Assembly (NCBI GenBank): GCA_017446095.1
Contig: JAFSRN010000013.1
Location: 122,331 to 186,330 of the forward strand
DNA: 64,000 nucleotides
Direction: 5' to 3'
From: Eubacterium sp.
GTDB taxonomy: Bacteria; Bacillota; Clostridia; Oscillospirales; Acutalibacteraceae
The translations under genes were made by a program, and so were the position numbers. Below are positions 10,324 through 17,868 of this stretch, piece after piece; the first letter of the stretch is position 1; every line of letters begins with the position of its first letter. The notes beneath the pieces were generated by a model. It had not been told where the DNA came from, did no database searches, and saw only the letters and a list, made by a program, of their open reading frames with translations.

Positions 10324-10843
10324 GTTGTTTTATCCCGCAAACTATGCGGAAAGCGTATTTACTTTAGACTACGCCGCGCTGTACAAAACGGGCTACCGCG
10401 CAGTTATTTTTGACCTTGACAACACGCTTGTGCCTCACGGTGAGGACACCACGCCGGAGGTGGAAAAACTTATTGCAGAAGTGCAATCGCTCGGGTTTAC
10501 GGTTTTTCTGCTGTCCGACAACGGTGTAAGCCGCATTGAGCGTTTTTTGCAGAACATCAGCGGCGTGCAGTACATAGATAACGCAGGCAAGCCAAAGCCC
10601 AAAAACTACAAAAAAGCGGTGCAGATTATGGGGCTGCCAAAAGAGCAGGTTTTGTATATCGGCGACCAGGTTTTTACCGATATTATAGGTGCAAACCTTG
10701 CAGGTCTTGACAGCGTGCTTGTTAAATACATCGGCTACTACGACGAAGGCTACAAGGGCAAACGCCGCGCCGCGGAAGCCGCAATCCTAAAAAAGTACAA
10801 ATCCTCAAAGCACTTTAACAGGCTTGGAAATATTGAGAGGTAA
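10316..10843 (+). CDS. yqeG: YqeG-family HAD phosphatase
   Basis: A 175-residue HAD-IIIA protein. The start at 10316 overlaps the preceding gene. Motif I is FDLDNTLVP (D33, D35 as nucleophile and acid/base), motif II is the Ser of FLLSDNG, the Lys of motif III is in AGKPKPKNY, and motif IV is IGDQVFTDIIGAN (D117, D122). This set matches YqeG phosphatases, whose relatives include phosphatidylglycerophosphate phosphatases in other lineages; the substrate in clostridia is not certain. It sits between a TIM-barrel-like protein and a VanW protein in one operon, with only four bases to the next start. Confidence 0.9.
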   Translation: MIKLFYPANYAESVFTLDYAALYKTGYRAVIFDLDNTLVPHGEDTTPEVEKLIAEVQSLGFTVFLLSDNGVSRIERFLQNISGVQYIDNAGKPKPKNYKKAVQIMGLPKEQVLYIGDQVFTDIIGANLAGLDSVLVKYIGYYDEGYKGKRRAAEAAILKKYKSSKHFNRLGNIER

Positions 10844-10847
10844 TCTT

Positions 10848-11678
10848 ATGCGATTTGGAAAATATGAGCATTTTTCGGACATAAGCCCTGCGGCGTACGA
10901 ACTCACGCGCCAAAAGGAAATTGCAAAAAGGAATATTCAGAATAAACTCAGCAAAACCGCGTTTGCAAAAACAATTGCAGACGAGAAGCTGCCCAACCTT
11001 GTTACCGAACATTCCTCAAATATGATTAAGCGCGGTGCGGGCGTTGACCCCGTTACGCAGACGAATAAGGCGACTAATATCGCAATTGCAAACCAAACGC
11101 TCAACAGGCTGCTCATCAAGCCGGGCGAAACGTTTACGTTCTGGGGTACTGTAGGTCACGCAACAAAAAAGCGCGGCTTCAAAGAGGGCAGAATTATCCA
11201 GGGCGACCGTATGGTAGTCGGCACGGGCGGCGGACTTTGCAACCTTGCAAACACAATCCACTATATGGTGCTGCACACGCCGCTTGACGTTACGGAATTC
11301 CACAGCCATTCGGACGCGCTTGCCCCCGACGAGGGCGAACGCCACCCGTTTGCAAACGGCACGTCGGTGTGCTACAACAGCGTTGATTACCGATTTACAA
11401 ACAATACAGACCAGACGTTCCAGCTGCTTTTGTGGTGCGACGGCGACCTGCTGCGCGGCGAAATCCGCAGCGAAAGGGAAGTGCCGTACTCATACCGTCT
11501 GGTTGAGGAGAATCACCACTTTGCAAAAGAGGGCGACAAGTACTACCGCATCTCCAAGATTTACCGCGAAACCGTGGATAAAGAGAGCGGCGAGGTTATT
11601 AACCGCAAGCTTGTGCTTGATAACCATTCAGAGGTAATGTACGACTATTCCCTGATTCCGCAGGAACTCATAAAATAA
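10848..11678 (+). CDS. VanW-family protein
   Basis: 276 residues; the start at 10848 follows GAGAGGT. The VanW signature region runs from about residue 85: IKPGETFTFWGTVGHATK, GFKEGRIIQGDRMV, GTGGGLCNLANTIHY with the conserved Cys, then FHSHSDALAPDEGERHPF. VanW domains occur in glycopeptide-resistance clusters and in many unrelated surface proteins; their biochemical activity is not established. There is no signal peptide and no vanHAX-like neighbour, so resistance should not be inferred. It is the last gene of the operon starting at 9637. Confidence 0.88.
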   Translation: MRFGKYEHFSDISPAAYELTRQKEIAKRNIQNKLSKTAFAKTIADEKLPNLVTEHSSNMIKRGAGVDPVTQTNKATNIAIANQTLNRLLIKPGETFTFWGTVGHATKKRGFKEGRIIQGDRMVVGTGGGLCNLANTIHYMVLHTPLDVTEFHSHSDALAPDEGERHPFANGTSVCYNSVDYRFTNNTDQTFQLLLWCDGDLLRGEIRSEREVPYSYRLVEENHHFAKEGDKYYRISKIYRETVDKESGEVINRKLVLDNHSEVMYDYSLIPQELIK

Positions 11679-11781
11679 CTCTTGCATAATGCCGTTTACA
11701 GGGGCGACAGCCCTTGTATTCGTTTTTATAATAATACTGTACGCAAAGGCGTATAATTAATTAATGATATGGAAACGCAAA

Positions 11782-14127
11782 ATGAAATTAAACGAACTTG
11801 AAGTAAAACAGACCGGTATAATTGAAGCAGTGGCAGGCGAGGGCGCGCTGCGCCAGCACTTCCTTGATATGGGTGTTATTCCGGGTGCGGAAATTACGCT
11901 TGTTAAGTTTGCGCCTATGGGCGACCCTGCGGAGTTCAGAATCCACGGCTACGAGCTTACCCTGCGCCTTGCCGACGCGGAAAAGATCACCGTACGGAAG
12001 ATAAGCGGCAGCAAAAACGAGGACGCGCCTTTAGAGCGCACGCAGCACAAGGAACACCCCGGCTTTGGTGAGGGCGGCAAGTACCACATCAAGGCGGAGG
12101 AAAATCCGCTGCCCGACGGCACGGTGCTTTCCTTTGCGCTTGCAGGTAACCAGAACTGCGGCAAAACCACGCTGTTTAATCAGCTCACAGGCTCAAATCA
12201 GCACGTCGGCAATTTCCCCGGCGTTACCGTTGACAGAAAGAGCGGACAGATTAAGAATATACCCGATACCGAGGTTGTTGACCTGCCGGGTATTTACTCG
12301 CTGTCGCCTTATACGAGCGAGGAAATCGTTTCGCGCGGATACATACTTAACGAAAAGCCGACGGGCATTATCAATATTGCCGATGCAACAAACATCGAGC
12401 GCAACCTCTACCTCACAATGCAGCTTATGGAACTTGATACGCCGATGGTGCTTGCACTCAATATGATGGACGAAATGCGCGGCAACGGCGGTTCGGTGCT
12501 GATTAACGAGATGGAAGAAATCCTCGGCATACCGGTTGTGCCGATTTCCGCCGTTAAAAATGAGGGTGTAGACGAGCTTGTTAACCACGCCGTACACGTT
12601 GCAAAGTATCAGGAAAAGCCGCTGCGCAGCGATTTTTGCGATAAAGAGGAATACGGCGGCGCTGTTCACAGGTGTCTGCACGGCATTATGCACCTTATTG
12701 AGGATCACTCAAAAGCCGCAGGTATTCCGCTGCGCTTTGCTGCAACAAAACTTGTTGAGGGCGACGAGCGCATTATGAAGGCGCTTAAGCTTGACGAAAA
12801 CGAGGCTGAGTTTGTTGAGCATATCATCGTGCAGATGGAACAGGAACGTGGTCTTGACCGTGCTGCTGCAATTGCGGATATGCGTTTTTCATTCATCACA
12901 AAGCTTGTTAAGCAGTGTGTTATCAAGCCTAAAGAGAGCAAGGAACGCGAACGCAGCAGGAAAATTGACAGCATCCTCACGGGCAAATTCACAGCCATTC
13001 CCGCCTTTGCAATTATTATGGGGCTTGTGTTCTGGCTCACCTTCGGCGTAATCGGCAAGTACCTGCAGGAGGTTCTGGAATTTGCGATAGAAAAATTTAC
13101 CGTTATTATTGACGAAGGGCTGACCGCGTGGAACACAAACGAGGTTGTGCATTCACTGATAACCGACGGTATAATCACGGGCGTCGGCAGCGTTGTGGTA
13201 TTTTTGCCGATTATCGTTACGCTGTTCTTCTTCCTCTCGCTTCTTGAGGACACGGGCTATATGGCGCGCGTGGCGTTTGTGATGGATAAAATCCTGCGCA
13301 AACTCGGACTTTCCGGCAGAAGTATCGTGCCAATGCTCATCGGCTTCGGATGTTCCGTGCCGGGCGTAATGTCGTGCCGCACGCTGCCGTCCGAGCGCGA
13401 CAGAAAAATGACAATTATCCTCATACCGTTTATGAGCTGTTCGGCAAAACTTCCGATATATGCGCTGTTTTCCGCAGCGTTTTTCCCAAAATACTCCGCG
13501 CTTGTAATGATAGGGCTGTACCTTCTGGGCATACTTGTAGGTATAGTAACGGCGCTGATTTCCAAAAACACGTCCTTCAAGGGCGAAGCGGTGCCGTTTG
13601 TAATGGAACTGCCAAACTACCGTATGCCAAGCGCAAAAAACATCGTGCGCCTGCTGTGGGATAAGTCAAAGGACTTCCTCACCCGTGCGTTTACGGTAAT
13701 ATTTATCGCGTCAATTGTAATCTGGTTCCTCACCACGTTTAACTTCCATCTTGAGATGGTGGAGAGTTCAAAGGACAGTATGCTTGCCATTATTGCAGGC
13801 TGGATTGCGCCGATTTTTGCACCGCTGGGCTTTGGCGACTGGCGCATAACAACGTCGCTGATTACAGGCTTTATGGCAAAGGAAAGTGTGGTTTCCACGC
13901 TGTCCGTACTGTTCGGCGGCACGGCGGCTATCAAGGGTTCGCTCACGGTTCGCTCTGCGGCTTCGCTGCTTGTGTTCTGCCTGCTCTACACGCCCTGCGT
14001 TGCAACTATCGCGGCTGTTAAGCGTGAGCTTGGCAGAAAGTGGGCGGCAGGCGTTGTGATGCTGCAGTGCGCTATTGCGTGGCTTGCGGCAGGCGCAACT
14101 TATGTAATAAGTTCATTTATCGTTTGA
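11782..14127 (+). CDS. feoB: FeoA-FeoB fusion, ferrous iron transporter
   Basis: A single 781-residue protein that joins the FeoA SH3-like domain to FeoB, the GTP-dependent Fe(II) uptake channel of the inner membrane. Residues 1-75 are FeoA (RQHFLDMGVIPGAEI, HGYELTLR). After a charged linker the G domain starts: G1 GNQNCGKT (122-129), switch region NFPGVTVDRKSG, G3 DLPG (167-170), G4 NMMD, then the GDI-like helical region. The membrane part has the two gate motifs, GFGCSVPGVMSCRTL and PFMSCSAKLPIYALF, and about ten helices. In-frame ATG at 11764 would add six residues; neither start has a strong ribosome site. Followed after 12 bases by a CDF exporter. Confidence 0.95.
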   Translation: MKLNELEVKQTGIIEAVAGEGALRQHFLDMGVIPGAEITLVKFAPMGDPAEFRIHGYELTLRLADAEKITVRKISGSKNEDAPLERTQHKEHPGFGEGGKYHIKAEENPLPDGTVLSFALAGNQNCGKTTLFNQLTGSNQHVGNFPGVTVDRKSGQIKNIPDTEVVDLPGIYSLSPYTSEEIVSRGYILNEKPTGIINIADATNIERNLYLTMQLMELDTPMVLALNMMDEMRGNGGSVLINEMEEILGIPVVPISAVKNEGVDELVNHAVHVAKYQEKPLRSDFCDKEEYGGAVHRCLHGIMHLIEDHSKAAGIPLRFAATKLVEGDERIMKALKLDENEAEFVEHIIVQMEQERGLDRAAAIADMRFSFITKLVKQCVIKPKESKERERSRKIDSILTGKFTAIPAFAIIMGLVFWLTFGVIGKYLQEVLEFAIEKFTVIIDEGLTAWNTNEVVHSLITDGIITGVGSVVVFLPIIVTLFFFLSLLEDTGYMARVAFVMDKILRKLGLSGRSIVPMLIGFGCSVPGVMSCRTLPSERDRKMTIILIPFMSCSAKLPIYALFSAAFFPKYSALVMIGLYLLGILVGIVTALISKNTSFKGEAVPFVMELPNYRMPSAKNIVRLLWDKSKDFLTRAFTVIFIASIVIWFLTTFNFHLEMVESSKDSMLAIIAGWIAPIFAPLGFGDWRITTSLITGFMAKESVVSTLSVLFGGTAAIKGSLTVRSAASLLVFCLLYTPCVATIAAVKRELGRKWAAGVVMLQCAIAWLAAGATYVISSFIV

Positions 14128-14139
14128 TAAGGTGATTTA

Positions 14140-15297
14140 ATGACAAAGCTTTTAATAAATCTTGCACGGCGCAGAGGCGGCGAGGATAGCCGCAGCGCGC
14201 TTTGCAGTATCAGCGGCTGGGCAGGGATTATCTGCAACCTGCTGCTGTTTGCCGTCAAGTTCACCGTCGGCACGCTTGCAGGCTCGGTTTCCGTAACTGC
14301 GGACGCGATTAACAACCTGTCGGACTGTGCAACAAACGTTGTAACAATCACGGGTGCGCGTCTTTCAAGCAAACCCGATGACAAGGAACATCCCTTCGGC
14401 CACGGCAGGGTGGAATACGTCACCGCGCTGATTGTTGCAGTTTCCATTTTTGTTGTGGGCTTTGAGCTTGCCAAAAGCTCGGTGGAAAAGATTATTCATC
14501 CGCAGCAAATCCGCTTCAGCATCTGGTATGTTGCAGTGCTTGCGGCAACGGTGCTTGTTAAGCTGTGGATGGCGTACCTAAACGCAAAGCTATACCGCCT
14601 TACGGATAACCTCAGCCTAAAGGGCGTTATGCAGGACAGCCTTAATGACTGCATAGCAACGGTTGCAACAATTGCGTCTGTAACGCTTGCGCACGCGCTC
14701 GATATCCCGTGGATTGACGGCGCAATCGGCATCGCCGTTTCCATATTCATTTTCTGGTCGGGCGCAGGTATACTCAAAGCAGTGGTTTCACCGCTTCTGG
14801 GCGAGCCGCCGTCAAAGGAGATTACCGACCGCATAGAGCAGATTATTACCGAAAGTGATATCGTGCTCGGTATGCACGACCTGATTATCCACAACTACGG
14901 CGCAAACAAGGTTATTGCCTCTGCCGACGCGGAGGTTGACGCAGGCGAGGACGTGTTCACTATCCACGAGGTTATTGACAGTGCCGAGCGTAAAATCCTC
15001 GACGAGCTCGGCATAATCATCTGCATCCATATGGACCCTGTGGACACTGCGGATACGGATACGAAAAAGCTCAAGAAGTTCGCTGCAAAAACCGTGCGCG
15101 GGTACAACCCGTCGTTTTCGCTGCACGACTGCCGCTTTGCGGAAAAGGACGGCGAAAAGCAGATAAGCTTTGACTTAACCGTTCCGTTTTCAGACGAGGA
15201 AAACAAGGCGCAGATTGAGCGCGAGATAAAAGATCTGTTCAGCAAGCGCTATCCCGACTATGCTCTTGATATAAATATTGAACATTCATACGTGTAA
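14140..15297 (+). CDS. Cation diffusion facilitator (CDF) metal efflux transporter
   Basis: 385 residues with six predicted membrane helices (about 25-215) and a cytoplasmic C-terminal metal-sensing domain (about 225-310), plus an extra C-terminal extension of about 70 residues. Helix II has ADAINNLSD, in the position of the transport-site acidic residues, and the HPFGHGR loop follows, both family hallmarks. CDF proteins exchange protons for Zn, Fe, Mn or Cd. Placement 12 bases downstream of the Fe(II) importer favours Fe(II) or Mn(II) efflux and homeostasis (inference). AAGGTG precedes the start. Confidence 0.88.
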   Translation: MTKLLINLARRRGGEDSRSALCSISGWAGIICNLLLFAVKFTVGTLAGSVSVTADAINNLSDCATNVVTITGARLSSKPDDKEHPFGHGRVEYVTALIVAVSIFVVGFELAKSSVEKIIHPQQIRFSIWYVAVLAATVLVKLWMAYLNAKLYRLTDNLSLKGVMQDSLNDCIATVATIASVTLAHALDIPWIDGAIGIAVSIFIFWSGAGILKAVVSPLLGEPPSKEITDRIEQIITESDIVLGMHDLIIHNYGANKVIASADAEVDAGEDVFTIHEVIDSAERKILDELGIIICIHMDPVDTADTDTKKLKKFAAKTVRGYNPSFSLHDCRFAEKDGEKQISFDLTVPFSDEENKAQIEREIKDLFSKRYPDYALDINIEHSYV

Positions 15298-15319
15298 AAA
15301 TGCGAAAGGTCGTGTAAAT

Positions 15320-16261
15320 ATGAAATTCAGCAGGCTGACTGCCTGTATATCGCTGATTGCCGCGCTATGTATTTTAGCGTCATCAATTACTGTGTTCGGC
15401 GCGAACAGCGACTATTTAAGCGAAGCAAAATGGGTGCGTGCCGCAGGTGTAAAGACGGAGGAAATCAACAAAACCTCCGTTAACAACAGGCTTACAGGCA
15501 CCGCCGCTTACATAAAGGACAACGATACTCTTACGTTTTACAACAAGTTTTCGTTAAGCGAAAGTTCTATGAACTACGACGGTGGCGACGACGTGCGCGT
15601 GCAGTACGAGATTTCTGCAAAAGAGGGGCTGTATACCTTCTCTGTAACAGAAAACGGTATGGAGGACGAGTTCGGCGGTTCGCAGGAGGTTATTGACGTC
15701 GGCTGCAATTTTTACAACGACGCCGCAACCTGCAAGGTGCTTACTTACGCGCAGTATAACGGCAGCAGCACGCAGGTGGCAGTGAGGGTGTTCCTGTTTA
15801 TCAACAACTGCCGCTATCTGATTTTTGACTCGGTCAAACTCAAGGTGCCGGAAAAAACTACCACAAAAAAGCAAACCACCACCAAAAAGGCAAAGACTAC
15901 TAAAAAGAAATCCGCTACAACGCGCAGCAAAAAGCGCGCTTCAAAATCGGGCGGCAAAAACTCAAATCAAAGCGGCAGGCAGGGCGCAACCGAGCATTCA
16001 ACGAAGTTCGATATGCATTTTGACGATGAGTCGTCTGCCAAAGTTAAAAAGTCCACAAAGGCAAAAACCACCGCTGCTGCGCAGAACACCGCCACAGTAG
16101 CAGAGCATATAAACGCAATGAGCAACCGTTCGCTCGTTATGCTGATTTGCGGAATTGCGCTGATTATCGCAGGCGTGCTTATTCTGTTTTACGCAATCGG
16201 CTACAGCAAGGCGGCAAAGAAAAACAGGCACGACAACACCGATGAAGAACAGCACGAATAG
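15320..16261 (+). CDS. Exported hypothetical protein with Lys/Thr-rich stalk and C-terminal membrane anchor
   Basis: 313 residues from the ATG at 15320, which follows GAAAGGT. It has a signal peptide (ISLIAALCILASSITVFGA), an extracytoplasmic domain rich in beta-type sequence (about 30-180), a low-complexity Thr/Lys/Ser stretch (about 180-275, repeated TTKK and AKTT units) and a C-terminal membrane helix (MLICGIALIIAGVLILFYAIG) with a charged tail. The organisation is that of a membrane-tethered surface protein. No family recognised. It lies in line with the CDF and K+-channel-like genes, 15 bases before the latter. Confidence 0.75.
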   Translation: MKFSRLTACISLIAALCILASSITVFGANSDYLSEAKWVRAAGVKTEEINKTSVNNRLTGTAAYIKDNDTLTFYNKFSLSESSMNYDGGDDVRVQYEISAKEGLYTFSVTENGMEDEFGGSQEVIDVGCNFYNDAATCKVLTYAQYNGSSTQVAVRVFLFINNCRYLIFDSVKLKVPEKTTTKKQTTTKKAKTTKKKSATTRSKKRASKSGGKNSNQSGRQGATEHSTKFDMHFDDESSAKVKKSTKAKTTAAAQNTATVAEHINAMSNRSLVMLICGIALIIAGVLILFYAIGYSKAAKKNRHDNTDEEQHE

Positions 16262-16276
16262 TTAACGGAGGGTGCT

Positions 16277-16705
16277 ATGAATCTTAAAAGTTTTATCAGA
16301 ATTTTAAAACACACCGGGCTTAACAGGATGCTACTGATATTTTTGATTGTTTATATGGTTGCATCGCTTGCAATTTATTTTATTGAGCCGAGTATTAAAA
16401 GTATTCCGGACGCTTTATGGTATATGTTTGTTGCGTCAACTTCAATCGGCTTCGGCGATTTCTGCCCGGAAACGCACCTTGGCAGAATAATCACCGTGCT
16501 TGTAACTATCTACGAGATTGTTGTGGCTGCCATGATACCCGGCGTTGTGGTAACGTTTTATTCAGAGGTGCTTAAAATTAAGGAAAAGGATACCGTTACC
16601 ACCTTCCTTGTAAAGCTCGAAAACCTGCCCGACCTCACCAAGGAAGAGCTTGCAGACCTGTCCGACAGGGTTAAAAAATTCAACAAACACAGCCACCATT
16701 CATAA
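16277..16705 (+). CDS. Two-TM potassium-channel-like protein
   Basis: 142 residues with ACGGAGGGTG upstream. TM1 is IFLIVYMVASLAIYFI (about 20-36), then a pore helix and the selectivity-filter-like TSIGFGD (55-61), then TM2 (IITVLVTIYEIVVAAMIPGVV). The filter differs from canonical TVGYGD by Ile for Val and Phe for Tyr, as in some prokaryotic channels (GFGD type). A short cytoplasmic tail with a coiled-coil tendency follows; there is no RCK/TrkA-N domain, so no nucleotide gating is evident. Confidence 0.8.
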   Translation: MNLKSFIRILKHTGLNRMLLIFLIVYMVASLAIYFIEPSIKSIPDALWYMFVASTSIGFGDFCPETHLGRIITVLVTIYEIVVAAMIPGVVVTFYSEVLKIKEKDTVTTFLVKLENLPDLTKEELADLSDRVKKFNKHSHHS

Positions 16706-16732
16706 TAATAAGCGCCCTTTGCAAAATAACCT

Positions 16733-16768
16733 TTGACAAATCCGCCTTGATATGCTAATATATCAAGG
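16733..16768 (+). promoter_or_regulatory. Promoter with an overlapping inverted repeat, upstream of the tRNA-Leu region
   Basis: -35 TTGACA (16733-16738), 17-bp spacer, -10 TAATAT (16756-16761). CCTTGATAT (16745-16753) and ATATCAAGG (16760-16768) form a perfect 9-bp dyad centred on the -10. The nearest mature RNA gene is the tRNA at 17030, some 260 bases away, past repeat sequences. Confidence 0.5.
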
Positions 16769-16823
16769 CAGTGTTTCGTATAAATAAAACGCAGCACAGC
16801 GAAATATAAAAAGCCCTCAACAA

Positions 16824-16858
16824 TCGGCAAAAAAGCAGCGAAGCGAAATTTTTGCCGA
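16824..16858 (+). repeat. Hairpin in the region before tRNA-Leu
   Basis: TCGGCAAAAA (16824-16833) pairs perfectly with TTTTTGCCGA (16849-16858). It is placed between the promoter at 16733 and the tRNA 5'-fragment at 16862 and could act as a processing site or weak terminator. Confidence 0.45.
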
Positions 16859-16861
16859 AAG

Positions 16862-16880
16862 AGGAGTGACGGAATGGCAG
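16862..16880 (+). pseudogene. Fragment matching the 5' end of tRNA-Leu
   Basis: These 19 bases match the first part of the intact tRNA-Leu (17032-17050) at 18 positions; the one change is A for G. The match then stops and GC-rich repeat sequence follows, including the 48-bp repeat at 16935. It looks like the stump of a duplicated tRNA-Leu gene. Confidence 0.55.
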
Positions 16881-16934
16881 CATCGTCGCCGAAGCGCCGC
16901 CGGTGGCGGATGAAGCGAGGCGAGGATGGCGCAG

Positions 16935-16982
16935 CGGTCAAAATTTGTCGGCGCCCCAAGCCGAAACAAATTTTGGGCACCG
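16935..16982 (-). repeat. 48-bp hairpin repeat, copy 2 (inverted)
   Basis: Reverse complement of 1948-1995 with one mismatch (A to G in the loop). It lies between the tRNA-Leu 5'-fragment and the intact tRNA-Leu. Confidence 0.75.
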
Positions 16983-17029
16983 CAAGAGTCACGCGGTGGT
17001 ACTGACTGCAAGACAACAACATATTAAAC

Positions 17030-17115
17030 GCAGGAGTGGCGGAATGGCAGACGCGCTAGATTCAGGTTCTAGTGGCAGCAATGCTGTGTGGGTTCAAGTC
17101 CCATCTCCTGCACCA
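17030..17115 (+). tRNA. tRNA-Leu(CAG)
   Basis: Acceptor stem GCAGGAG (17030-17036) pairs with CTCCTGC (17105-17111), discriminator A, encoded CCA (17113-17115). The anticodon arm is CTAGA-TTCAGGT-TCTAG with anticodon CAG. A long variable arm (class II) and the T arm with GGTTCAAGTCC follow. 86 bases in total, which fits leucine. A terminator follows at 17140. Confidence 0.96.
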
Positions 17116-17139
17116 CCCTACTATCACTAAAGTGATACA

Positions 17140-17171
17140 GCAAAAAAGCCTTTATTTAAGGGCTTTTTTGC
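17140..17171 (+). terminator. Terminator after tRNA-Leu
   Basis: GCAAAAAAGCC (17140-17150) pairs with GGCTTTTTTGC (17161-17171). The right arm itself provides the T-run. Confidence 0.85.
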
Positions 17172-17189
17172 ATTTATAGGGTAAAAAGC

Positions 17190-17233
17190 AATAGGGCAAA
17201 TTGGTAAATAACTACCGATTTGCCCTATTTTCC
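17190..17233. terminator. Bidirectional terminator hairpin, copy related to 28321-28364
   Basis: AATAGGGCAAATTGGTA (17190-17206) pairs with TACCGATTTGCCCTATT (17213-17229) with one wobble. It lies between the tRNA transcript and the converging small-protein gene. A clearly related hairpin, with the same AAAAAGCAATA lead-in, follows the tRNA-Leu fragment at 28174. Confidence 0.8.
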
Positions 17234-17381
17234 TATTTTGCACTATCCTCTTTTTACGGAGTATAAAGAGTTTTCTCGAAGTATGGATGGGTATAAACAC
17301 TTTTTGGGTTGTTTTTCAGGCTTTCAGATTCTGTCGGCTCTATGTTTCCGTTGTAGAGATTTTCAAGTACAGTCATACGCA

Positions 17382-17759
17382 TCACCCATTATATTTGAAA
17401 TTGCCAGTCCACTTGCCGCAGGAGCAAGACCATGCTTCGTAACCGCACGGACAGCGTTTTACATATTCTTCCCAAGAAATTTCGCCGTCTTCATACTGTC
17501 GGTTATATTCTTGCATAACCTTACTGGCATATTTCTTCAGTTCTTTCTTTGACTTGAACCACTTTCCCATATTTCCTTTCGGCATATTGTGAATATGCTT
17601 TTTCTTCTTTTTTGGTTTTGCCTTTTTCTTTTGGGGAGAAGGTTTTGTTTTTGCACTTGCAGTGATTATCGTCATTGGTAAATCATTCATCGGCGGAGTA
17701 GCAAATCCTGCGCTCATCGTAATGATAATCGCCATCGTGATTGAAATTATTCTGGTCAT
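17382..17759 (-). CDS. Small exported Lys-rich protein with a Cys cluster
   Basis: 125 residues from the ATG at 17759, which is fixed by an excellent ribosome site (AAAGGAGGT); an upstream in-frame start at 17780 lacks one. The N-terminus is a hydrophobic signal-like segment (MTRIISITMAIIITMSAGF). A Lys/Pro-rich stretch (KKKAKPKKKKK) follows, then a compact C-terminal domain of about 60 residues, WFKSKKELKKYASKV to the end, with the pattern CPCGYEAWSCSCGKW (four Cys). The Cys spacing suggests a metal-binding or disulfide knuckle. I do not recognise the family. It is convergent with the tRNA, and the terminator hairpin 17190 follows. Confidence 0.7.
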   Translation of the reverse strand: MTRIISITMAIIITMSAGFATPPMNDLPMTIITASAKTKPSPQKKKAKPKKKKKHIHNMPKGNMGKWFKSKKELKKYASKVMQEYNRQYEDGEISWEEYVKRCPCGYEAWSCSCGKWTGNFKYNG

Positions 17760-17825
17760 ATCAAGACCTCCTTTCAACACAAATCAATACCATAACCTCG
17801 TTCGAAAGTCCAGATAAAGATTTAA

Positions 17826-17850
17826 GGCTCGGAGCGTTCTGCTCCGAGCC
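17826..17850 (-). terminator. Terminator-like hairpin after the large adhesin gene
   Basis: GGCTCGGAGC (17826-17835) pairs perfectly with GCTCCGAGCC (17841-17850). On the minus strand it lies just after the stop at 17869; the following T content is only modest (TTAAATCTTTAT). Confidence 0.6.
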
Positions 17851-17868
17851 TAATTATATAAATAGATA

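Noticed and set aside
10848-11678. Glycopeptide resistance from the VanW family gene
   Set aside because: No vanHAX, vanRS or vanY-type neighbour exists; VanW domains are common in unrelated clostridial proteins.
16558-17022. Minus-strand frame of 154 codons over the repeat region before tRNA-Leu
   Set aside because: It crosses the end of the channel gene, the hairpin, the tRNA fragment and the 48-bp repeat; no ribosome site or domain.
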